From: Dromaius novaehollandiae
Lineage: Eukaryota; Chordata; Aves; Casuariiformes; Dromaiidae
Length of the DNA: 64,000 bases
Direction of reading: 5' to 3'
NCBI RefSeq assembly: GCF_036370855.1
Contig: NC_088130.1
Location: 61,542,941 to 61,606,940 of the forward strand
Shown piece after piece: positions 1 through 10,310 of this stretch. Made by a program: the position numbers and the translations under genes. Positions within the stretch are counted from its first letter, which is position 1, and each line of letters opens with the position of its first letter. A model generated the notes under the pieces. That model did no database searches. It was not told where the DNA came from and worked only from the letters and a program-made list of their open reading frames with translations.

Positions 1-808
1 AATCTTCCCCATTCTGCAAGGGATTTCCAACGAAGTTGTTGTGCAAGCCTGAGAGAATAATCACAGTGCCTTACCCAAGAAAAGAGGAAATTTAAAAGGC
101 CAGAATTTGTGGACTCCTACACAGGCTGCTGTATGTAACAGACAGCTACAGCTCATTGATTCATAGTGTTCCTGAAACCCCGTGGCAGCCTTTGGAGGGT
201 CAAAGGGAGTCCAAAAGCTGAGTCAGTTTGTTGAAAGCACCTAGGAAATCCTTTACAGGAAGGAGGAGACCCCTCTAAGCCATAGAACAGCACTGGGAGT
301 CTCTGGAGGACGAAGGTTATTTAGGAAGAGGTGATGCTCAAGGCAGAAGGGTAGGTAAGTCTATTTTAGGGCCTTGCAGGATTGTGTTTCATGAAACTGC
401 CTCAGGCAAGACCTTCCGGTTGCAGTTTTGTTTGATTCTGGATGGTGAGCACTGTGGTTGATCCTTTTTTTGGTTTGTGGGTAAGAACTTGCTGCTTACT
501 GTTGATTTTATACATGTATAAAAGAAATGCACAGCCTGTTCTGAGACGCGGTTGTGATGAAAGCAAAGGCTGCGTGGTGCAGAACAGGGGCAGCTCTAGC
601 AGGAAGCCTGCGGCTTGCACAAAGCCGCTGCAGGAAGTTTCGGCCAGAAGGGAGAGTGCCACCTCCTACATGCCATGGTAGATCTGGAGCTGCTTCAGTT
701 TTTACATTTCCCCTGTGAGGTGCCTTCCCCACTAGATGGCAGAGGGAGCTTGCTTTCCGTGTGCCACTTCCCAGCTAAGAACGCCTTTTGTTCCCCTCCT
801 TTGTCCAG
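1..808 (+). other. UBAP2: UBAP2 intron, 3' part (window starts inside it)
   Basis: This stretch lies upstream of the first recognisable UBAP2 exon and ends in a pyrimidine-rich acceptor with AG at 807-808. I searched it for another UBAP2-like peptide and saw none, so I read it as intron. A GTGATGA box-C-like string occurs near 555, but no box D follows at snoRNA spacing. The open frames here have no family resemblance. Confidence 0.7.
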
Positions 809-908
809 GTACCTCCAGCGTCCGCTAAGCAGCATGGAGTCAATCTGAACACTGCTTCGACTCCTTTCCAGCAAGCGAGTGGCTACGGACAGCATGGTTA
901 TGGAGCAG
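809..908 (+). CDS. UBAP2: UBAP2 coding exon A (first in window)
   Basis: The acceptor AG is at 807-808 after a T/C-rich tract, and the donor GT is at 909. It reads VPPASAKQHGVNLNTASTPF and then a QQASGYGQHGYGA segment, 33 codons in all plus the first base of a split Gly codon. It starts in phase 0. Confidence 0.93.
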
Positions 909-3900
909 GTATGCCTCTCTCCGTGCTGTTCACTGGAGCGTCTGCAGAGCCGCTTGCACACTGTGACACGTTGTCTTGTACACACCGGCAGGCTATGATG
1001 ACTTAACGCAGGGAACGGCAGCTGGAGATTACAGCAAAGGAGGCTACAGTGGGTCATCTCAAGCACAAAACAAATCTGCTGGCACTGGACCTGGGAAAGG
1101 TAACACATGAGACTTGAGGGTATTCTGAGAGGGATTTAGTAGGGCAAACTCCCAGCGTTGCCAGTGCTGTGCAGTCAACACAGCAGCCAGCTCTAAACAG
1201 GATCAAAATCCAAGCTGTTTCTCCATCTCCCGTATACAAAATGCTTTTTTAATGTCCCAGATGTTCCTGCCAAATCTAATGGCTGAACTTCGCATAATGA
1301 TTTGTGTGGCTGACGTGCAGCTTTGTTCACAATTACATATGGGAGAAACGGTGAACTGTTTCCTCTGCCAGAGTTTGGGTTTGGTGAATAATAGTGGTCC
1401 TGCAGCAGTGCCATGTCACTGAACCCTGGGCAGTTGGATACTGCTGCTGAAATGGTCCTCTGCCAAACGATGACTGGATTTTGAGTTTATTATTGGGCAC
1501 CTGAGTTAGCTGAGTGTTGGGAGTGAGCAGGGCAGTTCACACATCTCTAAGCTGTTGTTTCAGCTGCTGTCTGTATACTCCATAACTCATTGCATTGTTT
1601 CATGCCTGGAAATGTTTTATTTGTAACTGTAAAGGCTGAAGAATTTATACAGCGTATATGAAAGCTTTATTCTGCACATGCTGGTTAGACCTGAGAAACG
1701 TATAGTGAACTGCTTAGCACTAACTAGTTCATCCCTGGGCTTAAGCAAATACCAAGCGTTTGCAGTGTATTTGAAACACCAACTGCACTGGACAGTACTT
1801 AAGTTTTCAACCAGGAGTTGCTCAAACTGTGGCCTGCAAAGGGGAGCAATCTTCTAGGAAAGGTACAATCTTAGAGCTGTACAGACCCACCAAATCCAGT
1901 CCTGTGATTCATTTGCCAAAGGAATCACTGCTTTTATTCTGATCTAAGTGAAATGATTAGAGCTGGTTTTTATAAAACCAGGAGGGAGTGACCAGCTTGA
2001 GAGTTGCCTTGCTGGTAGGTGACAGTTTCTGAGCGTATTGCGGCACCAGCTGATCCAGGTGGAAGCCCGCCTAAATCTGTGGTATAATTTAATTCTCTAG
2101 GGGTGGAAGAGCATTGCAGCCCTCACCCTTCTGCATGATGTGAAAGTACAGGAGCACAAAAGTGTGGCAGATGCCGAGTCTCATTGCTCAATGCACTACT
2201 GGAAAGGTCTTGAATGCTGTAATAGAGCCAAATGTGTTTCTAATCCTAGGGGAAAGCTGGCTTTTCTTGAGCTAAATGAGTATTCTGTGCAGCCAGCTGC
2301 TGCCCAGTGAAGTGCATTTGAATCCAAGCTGTAATCTGTGTGTAGTGGACATGGATGACTTATCCCAGTGGGCTGGTTCCTGCTTCGCATTGGAGTGAGG
2401 AATTGAGCCCTTTTCTCTGTTCCTGTGTGGGGTGCTGTAGGTTTGAGAGCACGGAAAACCCAGCAGTTGCAGCCCAGTAGAGCATGTGGTGCAGTGGCCA
2501 AGGATGAAGGTGCATCCACCAAGGCCTCCAGAGGTGCCAAGAGCAAAGCGAGCACAGGGTTCGAGTTGGGTGGCGTTTGGCTTTCTCATTGTCAGTGGCT
2601 TTTTGTTTTCCAGGTGTTTCTGTGACCTCAAGTAACACAGGTGTGCCTGATATCAGTGGCTCAGTCTATAACAAGACTCAGGTGAGGAATGCTGGACCCT
2701 CCTCCCCCTGGCCTGAGGCCAGGCCGATGGTTCCCTGCTCACCGGCAACTCAGCAAGACTTCCCCTATGGCAGATAGAGGCAATTCCCAGGCCTGTTCAT
2801 CCTGCGGGCAGCAGGCTTTGGTGTTTTTTAACACTTGCTCCATTTGGTTTTAGGGAGAAGTCTTGCCCTCCATCCTACCACTGTTTCCATATCAACTCAT
2901 GATGGAAGCTGCCAGCGTAGACACAGAGCTTTCTGTGTTATCGCCCCATGTGTGCTGTGTCCTGGATGCGAATCACTTGTGATGGCATGAGCCTTTTTAG
3001 TCAGAATAGCCCCTGGAACAGCTGAGTTCAGAGGCCCTTTGTTTTACTCCAGAGAGACCAAGTAGTAATGCCCACCGCTGATATCTGTGGGTCTATGTGA
3101 TGGGTACCAAAACCAGCCTGCTCCACCTGTGGCTGTGTGACAGTCTTGTGGTTACTGACTGTGCATGTAGTTTCCCAGAGAATGCAGAGAGTGCTTCCTC
3201 TTTGCACCTTTTGTTGTGGGAATCGAGCCCCGCGTGGAATCTGGCTGTGATCCATGCCTGTGGATAGGATACCACCTCTCCGATACACTGCTTAGCACCA
3301 GGCGTGGAGCTTTGGCCAGTGGGAACAAAGTTCTTGCTGGAATTTGTTCTTGTTGGGCAGCCGTGACTAGGTCGAGTGACTCCAGCCTGAGCCCCCACAA
3401 TGTGCAAAGGACTGATTCCAGGCAACTATATCCTCCCATGACCCACTAAGTAAAAAGGTCAGGAAAAAAAGGAACACAGTAGCCATGGAAATGAAGTAAA
3501 AGAATTGAGAGGGGAAAAAAAAAAGGTTGCAGGCATTAGAGCAGCAGTAAGGGTGAGAACAGGAGCTGAAACTAATCTGCTAAAGTGCTCACAGGTATTT
3601 GATCCGACTTGGCTTGCTCACAGGGTTGATGAAAGGTTCAAGTGATCTGTGTTCAGGCCACTCTTGTTCTTGTTTGGTCACTGTGGGGCTGCTAACGCAA
3701 GTCTCTAATGACCTCCCTGTTGCCTCCCGTGCAGACGTTTGACAAGCAGGGATTCCACGCTGGCACACCGCCTCCTTTCAGCCTGCCATCTGCTCTTGGA
3801 TCTACTGGGCCCTTGAACCCTGGTGCTGCCCCAGGTTATGCTCCAGCCCCTTTTCTCCATATCCTGCCTGCACATCAGCAGCCTCATTCCCAGATGCTGC

Positions 3901-5190
3901 ATCACCATCTTCAGCAAGATGGGCAGGTGAGTCGGCACTTTCTGCCCTTACAAGGTGCCTGAATGCGGATTGCTCCTACCCATCTCCAAGCCTGCTTTTT
4001 TTGGCTTTGCTCATTGGAAAAGTGCCTCGGTAATGATTGCAGACTACATGCTGTTCACCAGCTGGGTGTACATGGGAGGGGTGAGCCCTGCTGTGAGGAG
4101 GCTGTTCTGACTTAGGGGTGCAGAATGGAGATGGGCAGTGTGGCGTGAAGCTGAGGAGGCCACTGCCATTCCCTGGCCAGGGCAGGGAGAGCAGCGATTC
4201 GAACACTTGCACTGTAATTCTGGGAAAAAAGCAAACATCACCTTGCAAATTGCATGTCAGCTCCTGTTTCTGATTTGGTTTCACTAACCACTGCATTTCC
4301 CTTCCTCCCTATAAATGTTCCCTGTAAAGCACAGTGTTCTGCTTTAGAGCCCAGAAATAGGAAATGACTTCTCTCTCTGAACGTTTGACATCTTTGGCTG
4401 GTGTGTTGTCTTCATTCACCTTGAGAAAGCTCTTTGCCAGTCCTGCATCCTGCTGTTCTCCTTGCTTGTGTTCCTGTGCCTCTGACATTTTACAGTACAG
4501 GCTGTTACACAGAGAAATGGTCTTCTGAAACTGAAAGAGAGGAAGCTCTCTTCTTTTTGGAAACAGCATGGTTACCACCCAAGCCTCTCTCATCTCCACA
4601 GCATTACCACTCTGGAAGTTGGCTATTGCCCTCTGCAGTGAAGGTGGTGGCAAAATCCCTCTAGGAATTTCTAGCCCAGAATAGGGGCTCTGCAGCAGTT
4701 GTTGGCTCTCTGCAGGCTCCTGTGGGCCCTTCCTCTCACCAGCCCTTCACACCTTCTTCCCTGTGCTTGGGGCATGGCTGCCTCCTTTTCCATGACTGAC
4801 TGGAGCTTGTCCCAGATAGCAGGGGCGGGATGATGCTTCCCTGTTGTCCCGTGTGGTGTCTTTTTGGCCGTTTGTCTTGGCCTGTGAGACCTGGAGTTGT
4901 TGAGAAAAAGCAGAAATCGCCCCATGGAGCTTAGGTGTCTTTGAAGGTGTCAGGACTGCTTCAGAGTCACCGGTGGAGGCAGATCTTCTGCTGGTGACGT
5001 ACTGAACGCAGCATGTTCCTGGAAGCACTGATATTACGGGTCCCGCGACGTGGTGGCAGCCGATATGAATGTTTACATCCTCTTTTATTTCTAGGGTGGA
5101 TCTGGTCAGCGCAATCAACCCAGCACCATGCAGCAAAAGTCTCAGGCTACCAAAACCGCCTATGGCACTTCTCCATACTGGACAAACTAA
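809..5190 (+). CDS. UBAP2: UBAP2 (ubiquitin-associated protein 2), C-terminal part, five exons
   Basis: The join 809-908, 992-1099, 2614-2681, 3735-3926 and 5095-5190 gives 187 in-frame residues and a TAA stop. The peptide is rich in Q, G, S, Y and P and has no folded domain, which matches the disordered UBAP2/UBAP2L tail. Recognisable blocks are SAKQHGVNL, TPFQQASGYGQHGY, TGVPDISGSVYNKTQ, FDKQGFHAGTPPPFSLPSALGS, FLHILPAHQQPHSQMLHHHL and the terminal SPYWTN. The YDDLTQGTAAGDYSKGGY exon and the SPYWTN end match UBAP2; the paralogue UBAP2L ends differently. The family has an N-terminal UBA domain, which lies outside the window. Known roles are stress-granule assembly and, as proposed Def1-like factors, ubiquitylation of stalled RNA polymerase II. 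The gene is truncated only by the window edge. It converges on UBE2R2. Confidence 0.95.
909..991 (+). other. UBAP2: UBAP2 intron of 83 bp
   Basis: GT at 909-910 and AG at 990-991 bound an intron of only 83 bases. Its boundaries are set by the continuous reading of the split Gly codon (G|GC) into YDDLTQG. This is near the lower end for vertebrate introns and fits the compact introns of birds. Confidence 0.9.
992..1099 (+). CDS. UBAP2: UBAP2 coding exon B
   Basis: The exon runs from acceptor AG at 990-991 to donor GT at 1100. It completes a Gly codon, encodes 35 residues beginning YDDLTQGTAAGDYSKGGYSG, and leaves one base of a second split Gly codon. The first part of this exon is what separates UBAP2 from UBAP2L. 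Confidence 0.94.
1100..2613 (+). other. UBAP2: UBAP2 intron of 1.5 kb
   Basis: Ordinary intron sequence with donor GTAACA and acceptor TTTTCCAG. I see no RNA gene, repeat family or coding block in it. Confidence 0.85.
2614..2681 (+). CDS. UBAP2: UBAP2 coding exon C
   Basis: A 68-base exon that completes a Gly codon and encodes 22 residues, VSVTSSNTGVPDISGSVY and then NKTQ. This block is strongly conserved between UBAP2 and UBAP2L. It ends in phase 0 at a GTGAGG donor. Confidence 0.94.
2682..3734 (+). other. UBAP2: UBAP2 intron of 1.05 kb
   Basis: Donor GTGAGG, acceptor GTGCAG. It contains a short A-run near 3517. No other feature is seen; the open frames on both strands resemble nothing I know. 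Confidence 0.85.
3735..3926 (+). CDS. UBAP2: UBAP2 coding exon D
   Basis: A 192-base, phase 0-0 exon of 64 codons, from TFDKQGFHAGTPPPFSLPSA through an LHILPAHQQPHSQ block to LQQDGQ. It is Pro-, His- and Gln-rich and closely matches UBAP2. The donor is GTGAGT. Confidence 0.95.
3927..5094 (+). other. UBAP2: Last UBAP2 intron, 1.17 kb
   Basis: Donor GTGAGT, acceptor TTTATTTCTAG. No internal gene, snoRNA or repeat was recognised. Confidence 0.85.
5095..5190 (+). CDS. UBAP2: UBAP2 terminal coding exon with stop
   Basis: Encodes 31 residues (GGSGQRNQPSTMQQKSQATK, then TAYGTSPYWTN) and a TAA stop at 5188-5190. The C-terminal SPYWTN is the UBAP2 end. A longer open frame crosses this exon in another reading frame, but it is a shadow. 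Confidence 0.94.
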   Translation, partial: GGSGQRNQPSTMQQKSQATKTAYGTSPYWTN

Positions 5191-5242
5191 ATCCGAAACC
5201 GGGGAGGGGGGAGAGAATGAAAGGAAAGGAGGAGGAAAAAAG

Positions 5243-5260
5243 AAAAAAAAAAAAAAAAAA
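5243..5260 (+). repeat. A18 tract in UBAP2 3' UTR
   Basis: Eighteen consecutive A follow a GGA/GAA-rich purine stretch about 50 bases after the stop codon. In mRNA this is an internal oligo(A) that could prime oligo-dT. Confidence 0.95.
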
Positions 5261-5718
5261 GCCGAAGCCCATTCCTGGAACTATTAGGAGAAGAAGTAAC
5301 TGCTCAGCCAAACGTCTGTGCGGGGAGAACTGCAGCCAGCCAGCCATCCTCTGTGTGACTCGCCCGCTTCCTCTTTGAGTTGCTGTTGTATGTAATATAT
5401 TTATGTATGTATTTGTAAATGTAATAGAGCCTAAATGTGGTTTTCTGCATCTTGCAGCCTGTTTTATTTTCTTTGTAGGGAAACTAATTATTCATTTCCC
5501 ATCTGCACCGGGGCATCTTTCCTTGTTTTTTAAGCTCTATGGGCTTTATAACTCTGTCAAAGACAAACTGCGCCATTTTTACTGGAGTTGGAGCCCATTT
5601 ATTTAATGCATTTCTAAATTCAGGCAAAATACGAAGGCCTGGCCCCCAAAAAGAAGAATCAAGATGTGTCCTGTTGATTTGATTTCTGCCTCCATCCCCC
5701 AGTATAGCTGTTACTCTC

Positions 5719-5748
5719 AAAAAAAAAAAAAGAAAAAAAAGAAAAAAA
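5719..5748 (+). repeat. A-rich tract (A13 G A8 G A7) in UBAP2 3' UTR
   Basis: A 30-base tract of A interrupted by two G, in the sense orientation of UBAP2. Confidence 0.95.
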
Positions 5749-5874
5749 GTGTTTTGTGGGCCTTCCCCTTTCTTTTGTCTCCCCCCTCCCTCCTGCTGTG
5801 GAGGATGAACTCATGGGCAGTTTGGTCACTGTGGCCCTGAGCTGCAGCCTCACCTTTTTATTTTTCAGTTTTTA

Positions 5875-5880
5875 AATAAA
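5875..5880 (+). terminator. UBAP2 poly(A) signal, proximal
   Basis: A canonical AATAAA in TTTAAATAAAAAG, followed by T/G-rich sequence (TTTTTTGTTTG) that resembles a downstream element. Confidence 0.6.
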
Positions 5881-5992
5881 AAGACAGGGTTTTTTGTTTG
5901 TTTGTTTTTCTAGCAGGAGGCTTTGGATGGCTCAGTGTGTCCTGGAACCTCCTTTGCATCATTAGAGGCAAAAACTATGTAGCGGTTTCTTA

Positions 5993-5998
5993 AATAAA
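5993..5998 (+). terminator. UBAP2 poly(A) signal, middle
   Basis: A canonical AATAAA in CTTAAATAAAAGT, with GTGTCTTGT a few bases downstream. Confidence 0.6.
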
Positions 5999-6197
5999 AG
6001 TATAAGCTGTGTCTTGTACCTCTTTTTGCCCTGAGCCACCCTGCCCAGGATAGCCAGAGCTACTGGATGGAAACTTCACCTATCCCTCCCCACTTTTTTA
6101 AAACAAGACTATGGAGGCGTCTCCTGGTCCTTCTTGTCCTGCACCAGTGCGGTGAATGTTTTAGGAGTTTCATTTCTTTTTAGCCCTTACTCCACCT

Positions 6198-6203
6198 AAT
6201 AAA
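6198..6203 (+). terminator. UBAP2 poly(A) signal, distal
   Basis: A canonical AATAAA followed within about 20 bases by TGGTGTTTGTCTG, a typical GT-rich downstream element. It is the last good signal before the intergenic gap. Confidence 0.65.
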
Positions 6204-6225
6204 GATCTGAGCGTATCACTGGTGT

Positions 6226-9044
6226 TTGTCTGCATTTTCAAAGGCTCCAGGAGCAGGTCTGCTTTTCCAGCCTGTCCCCTTTCCTGCTCCTGGAAGGAAA
6301 GCAGTAAAGCTCAGCTGCTCCCTCCTGGGAGGGTGAAAGCAGGGGACATGGAACAAAGTGACAAAGGTGAGTGTGCTTCGGTGCCCAGAGCTCGGTGGCT
6401 GGGTGCTGTTCAGCATCTCCCCCAGCACGGCTGTGTGTGGAGGGGACAGGTCCTGCCATGCTGGGGGGGGGAAACCACCTGATGCCTGCTGTAAGCAGCA
6501 GGTACCTGACACTTTGCCTCTGTCACTCTAGTCTGTCCTAGCCAGGATCTGCAAGCACCAAGAGGCAGGTCAGGAGTGAGGACACCTGAGGGAGGGCTTC
6601 TGCCCCAGGCTCTTGCTGCTGAGGCTGTAGCTGTTCATCACAGCAGAGGACATTGGCAAAAACTGAAGCTGTATTTGGCCAAGCAGAGCACAGGTGAGGA
6701 GCTACTCAGATCACAGCCCAGCCCTGACCTTGCAGGCAGGCCTGGAGCAGCTGGGGAAGCCTCTTTAGCACTGACCTTATGACACTGTCCTGGCCTGGCA
6801 GCTCTGAGCCTGCAGGGCTTATACCAATGACAGCTCGTTTACCTGCAATCAGAGCTGCTGTCCTACAGGAGGAGCTTTCATAACTAACTGCCCTTGTTGA
6901 AGGGGTATGCTTTGAAGAAAAACTAAAAACCCCATAAAAGCCCTCTTTGCTTTTAGATTCTTATTTATAAAAGTAGCACTTTTATCCCACAGGAGAGGTA
7001 GGCCAATCTTTGCACATGCCCTCAGTGTCATGTCAGACCATGGCAGTGCCCTGATGAGCTTTCTTGCTGGCCTTCTACAAGTATTGCTACAGAGCAGGAA
7101 ACCCCTGCTCCCTGCAGCATAGCGGGAGAGTTGTTCTTAGCAGGGCATGAACAGCTACAGCTTTGCTAAATCCCAGCCTCAGGAGGGGTGGGTGCTTTGA
7201 GGTGTATGTGCCAGGCAGGAAGACAGTGTCCCTCCTCCACTATGGAGAGGAGCAGCTGTAACAAGTAGTAGCACAGGTTGCAGTAAGCCAAGCTCAGGCA
7301 TGGCCATGAGGGTTAGATGCCCTGTAGCCCTTAACATAGCAAGTCACAACACATGCAAGTGAGTGGCAACTGCAAGGAATGCCTGGCTCCCTGGCAGGGG
7401 CAGGGACTGCACAGCTCCAGTGCTTTCTTAGGGGCCCCAGCTGCAAAATCTGCCCCCAGCATTACCTGTGAAAGGGCACTGCTTGAAGCACTGCACATGT
7501 ACAGGACACCCAAGCCTGAAAGCAGCTGCTCCAGCTGGAGGACAGGGGCAGTGCTGAATGCTGTAGCCTTCCACAACACACACCAAAGCAAGTGCCACTC
7601 AAAGACTGCTGTGGGCTGCACCTTATGTTCCCAAAGGGACTGGGGGCTGCTACAGCAGCTACCTCCAGGCAGCAGCACTTGTGCTTCAAGCAGAAAGTGA
7701 TTTCACCCCCACCACTGGAGTTGAGCATGAAGTGTTACAGACCCCCCCCCTCCCCAACACACACACACACACACACACTCTGCTCCCTTCCACTACAGGC
7801 CAAACTAACCAGGCTGTTTTCTATTTTCCAGTCTCCTTACTCTGTTTGCTACAGCAGGTTTCTTTTACAGCAGTTGCCTCTCTGCACCTGCTGTTCCTGG
7901 AGGCAGAGCATGCTTTCACGTTAGCACCAATGCTTCAGAGCTGCACTCAGCAACATAAAAAAAGAGATGAATGCTTGCTCTGACAGTGCTAACCAGAGAG
8001 CAGACTAATTTAAACACTGTGCAGGTTGTGCTATATCCTGTCTTTACCACTACACTTCATGCTCAATGAAGAAAAAGAAAAACACTGCTGGCCCAAGGTA
8101 AGTATCTGGCCACCAGAGTACTGCAGGCAGTTACAAGAAACTCTTACTTAATTCTGAGGAAACAGAGACTTTAACCTCTCTGGTATTGAGAGGCCTCGAA
8201 GACTTTTTCTCGGAAATGCAGTAGCCTTCCATACAGCACTGCTGTCAAGCATGACTGCTCAGGCAGCAAACAAGTTTAACACAGCAGTAGCTGCATCATT
8301 ATGCCAAGTGCATCGAGTACAGTTTCTATACAATAGGCCTTGTTCCTGCTGCAGTTGGGCTAAAATTAGCATTCGCTCACTGCAGAAAAACCCTCCTCAA
8401 ATATCCAGCTTGCAGGGAACAGCAGGGTAGCAGGAGGTGGATTTCCTTGTAGCACTGAAAAAGAAGCTGTGTCCCAGATTCATCCTACAGCAGACTTCTA
8501 TACAAGCTCAGAGACCTCCTCTGCCAGGCCTCCAGCACTGCCCGGCTTGGTCCTTAGGGGCTCTTTCCCTTACAGAAAGGCACCTACAGCAGCTTGTCTA
8601 ACACTACACTGCGCTCGTGGCCTGCTCTGCCCTGTCCAACAACAAAGCACAGTCCTCAGCTCAGCTGCAGCTTGGCCCCAAGTCCTGCTTCCGGTCAACA
8701 CGATCATCATGAAACATTAGGGAGATCAAACCTCTCAAATGCGTAGTTCCCCCACCCCCAACTTCTTAAGGCTTGGGAAGCCCATATGGCACAGCAAAGA
8801 CCTCATGGCATTTTGCAAAGGTGCTTCTCTAAGGCAGTTTGTTCTTTATTCTAGTGGAGAACAAGGCAGCTTAGAAAACCAGCTTTATTTTTTTCCCCAT
8901 AATCTTTTATATATCTATATATGCATGATACTGGAGATGCTCTGAAAGATCAATATGCAGAACTTGCTTCTAAATAGCAGTTATTCAAAGCTTTAAATAA
9001 CCCATGCAAATAAAACAGCTCAGTTAACAGGGAAGTAACAATAC
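6226..9044. other. Intergenic gap between converging genes
   Basis: About 2.8 kb between the inferred 3' ends of UBAP2 and UBE2R2. It is moderately GC-rich at first and AT-rich near 8880-9044. It holds a C-run plus (AC)11 microsatellite. Minus-strand AATAAA copies at 8845-8850 and 8884-8889 could give slightly longer UBE2R2 transcripts. No coding exon, RNA gene or transposon was recognised. Confidence 0.6.
7742..7778. repeat. C-run plus (AC)11 microsatellite
   Basis: A run of C from 7742, interrupted once by T at 7751, is followed by eleven AC units at 7757-7778. Confidence 0.95.
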
Positions 9045-9066
9045 AGGGCTATTTTAATTTCACATT

Positions 9067-9072
9067 TTTATT
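9067..9072 (-). terminator. UBE2R2 poly(A) signal, candidate distal
   Basis: On the minus strand this reads ACTAATAAAAATGTG, followed shortly by ATTAAA. Confidence 0.55.
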
Positions 9073-9530
9073 AGTAGACAGATGTGCAGAAAAGACAAAA
9101 TATAACTACTGAAGGGGAAGACAACACAAAAAAATGCATCAGTTAATTCTTTCTGGTAAATTATACTGAAGGGGAAAAAAAAAACAAAAACAAAAAACAT
9201 CTGGGATTTCAGCTAAGAAAACTACTAAGAAATCTAGTGTACCCTGCTGGTTTCAGAATGGTTGAAAACTGCATTTGAATGGGGGTGTAGTTGCAAATGT
9301 AAACGCTAATCTTGGTTGAGAAAGGGGATAAGAAAACCAGAATACACAGACCAGGTAAACATTTTTCCTCAAATCTCTTAAATATTAAGCTTCAAAAAAT
9401 TCATACTTCAGTTTGTTTCTCAAAAAAAAGGAAACCAGCAAGTCAACAAGCAATGATGCTGCAAGGGACAGTGGGGAAGAGAAATTAGTCTGGTTAATGT
9501 AGGAGCTCTCAAAATAGGGGATGGGTATGC

Positions 9531-9597
9531 TTTTTTTTTTTCCTTTTTGCCTTAAAAAAAAAGAAAAGAAAAAAAAAAAAGAAAAGAAAGAAAAGGG
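9531..9597. repeat. T-run and A/G-rich low-complexity tract
   Basis: T11 at 9531-9541 is followed by an A-rich, G-interrupted tract reaching about 9597. On the UBE2R2 sense strand the larger part is pyrimidine-rich (T with C). Confidence 0.9.
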
Positions 9598-9779
9598 TAA
9601 CAGAAGAGTCATGATAATGCATCTTACAACACCAAGCTTGGAAATACAAGTCACTGGAGAGTATACAGTGAAGACGGTCAAAAGTACAAGGTAAATTCTG
9701 AAAGATGCAGTATCCTCATTTCAAACCAAGTCATCAGCACAGTCAGTGTTGCAATACTCTGCTCATTCCCTCCCCTCCA

Positions 9780-9792
9780 CCCCCCCCCCCCC
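9780..9792 (-). repeat. G13 run in UBE2R2 3' UTR (C13 on plus strand)
   Basis: Thirteen consecutive C on the plus strand, which is G13 in the transcript sense. Confidence 0.93.
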
Positions 9793-10296
9793 AACCGCAA
9801 AAAGCTGTAGATTGGTCTCCCTGCAAGACGCAAGCTGCCCAAGAGGCAGGAGTTACTGTCCTAAGACCAGCCCTGCAGCAACGAGTCCCAGGGACAGGCC
9901 TGGGTCTTGCCCTCCGATCGCATCCCCTACATCCCTGCTTGCTGAAGCTGGCACTCCCGATGTGGGGCTGGATTGGAGCCGCTGGCCTCGCAGGGCCCTC
10001 GCTGGCCCCACACAGGAGTTGCTAGATACACATGAGCCCCAGCTGCTGGCTCTGAAAAAGTGCTAGAGACCAAGTCACTCCTTCCTGGACAGATAAGGAG
10101 GACAAGCAAAGCCACACATGCCAGACAGTTCAGGAGCGGTCCAGCTATCTCCAAAAGTAACATGCAAGCAGGAGCACAGACCCCCTCAGGGAGCACTAAG
10201 GGACAAGACACCAGCACTTCAGCTGCCTTTATGCCACATGGTACAGCAGGATGTATTTTACAGGCATGCTGTGGGGTTAAGAAGGAGCAGGCCCCG

Positions 10297-10310
10297 CCCC
10301 CCCCCCCCCC
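10297..10310 (-). repeat. G14 run in UBE2R2 3' UTR (C14 on plus strand)
   Basis: Fourteen consecutive C on the plus strand, preceded by CCCCG, so GGGG lies one base beyond the run in the sense strand. Confidence 0.93.

Larger units (their letters stand above)
5191..6225 (+). other. UBAP2: UBAP2 3' UTR (extent inferred)
   Basis: The UTR runs from the stop codon to just past the last strong AATAAA at 6198-6203, which has a GT-rich stretch downstream. It carries a purine-rich start, two internal A-tracts and three hexamers that could give UTRs of roughly 0.7, 0.8 and 1.0 kb. The exact cleavage sites cannot be seen. Confidence 0.7.

Noticed and set aside
540..660. Box-C-like GTGATGA in a UBAP2 intron; mammalian UBAP2 hosts SNORD121 genes
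   Set aside because: No box D (CTGA) at the right spacing and no closing terminal stem. Other TGATG strings in the UBAP2 introns here fail in the same way.
5013..5378. 121-codon open frame overlapping the last UBAP2 exon
   Set aside because: It is in the wrong frame relative to the splice-supported UBAP2 reading and runs through the A18 tract as poly-Lys.
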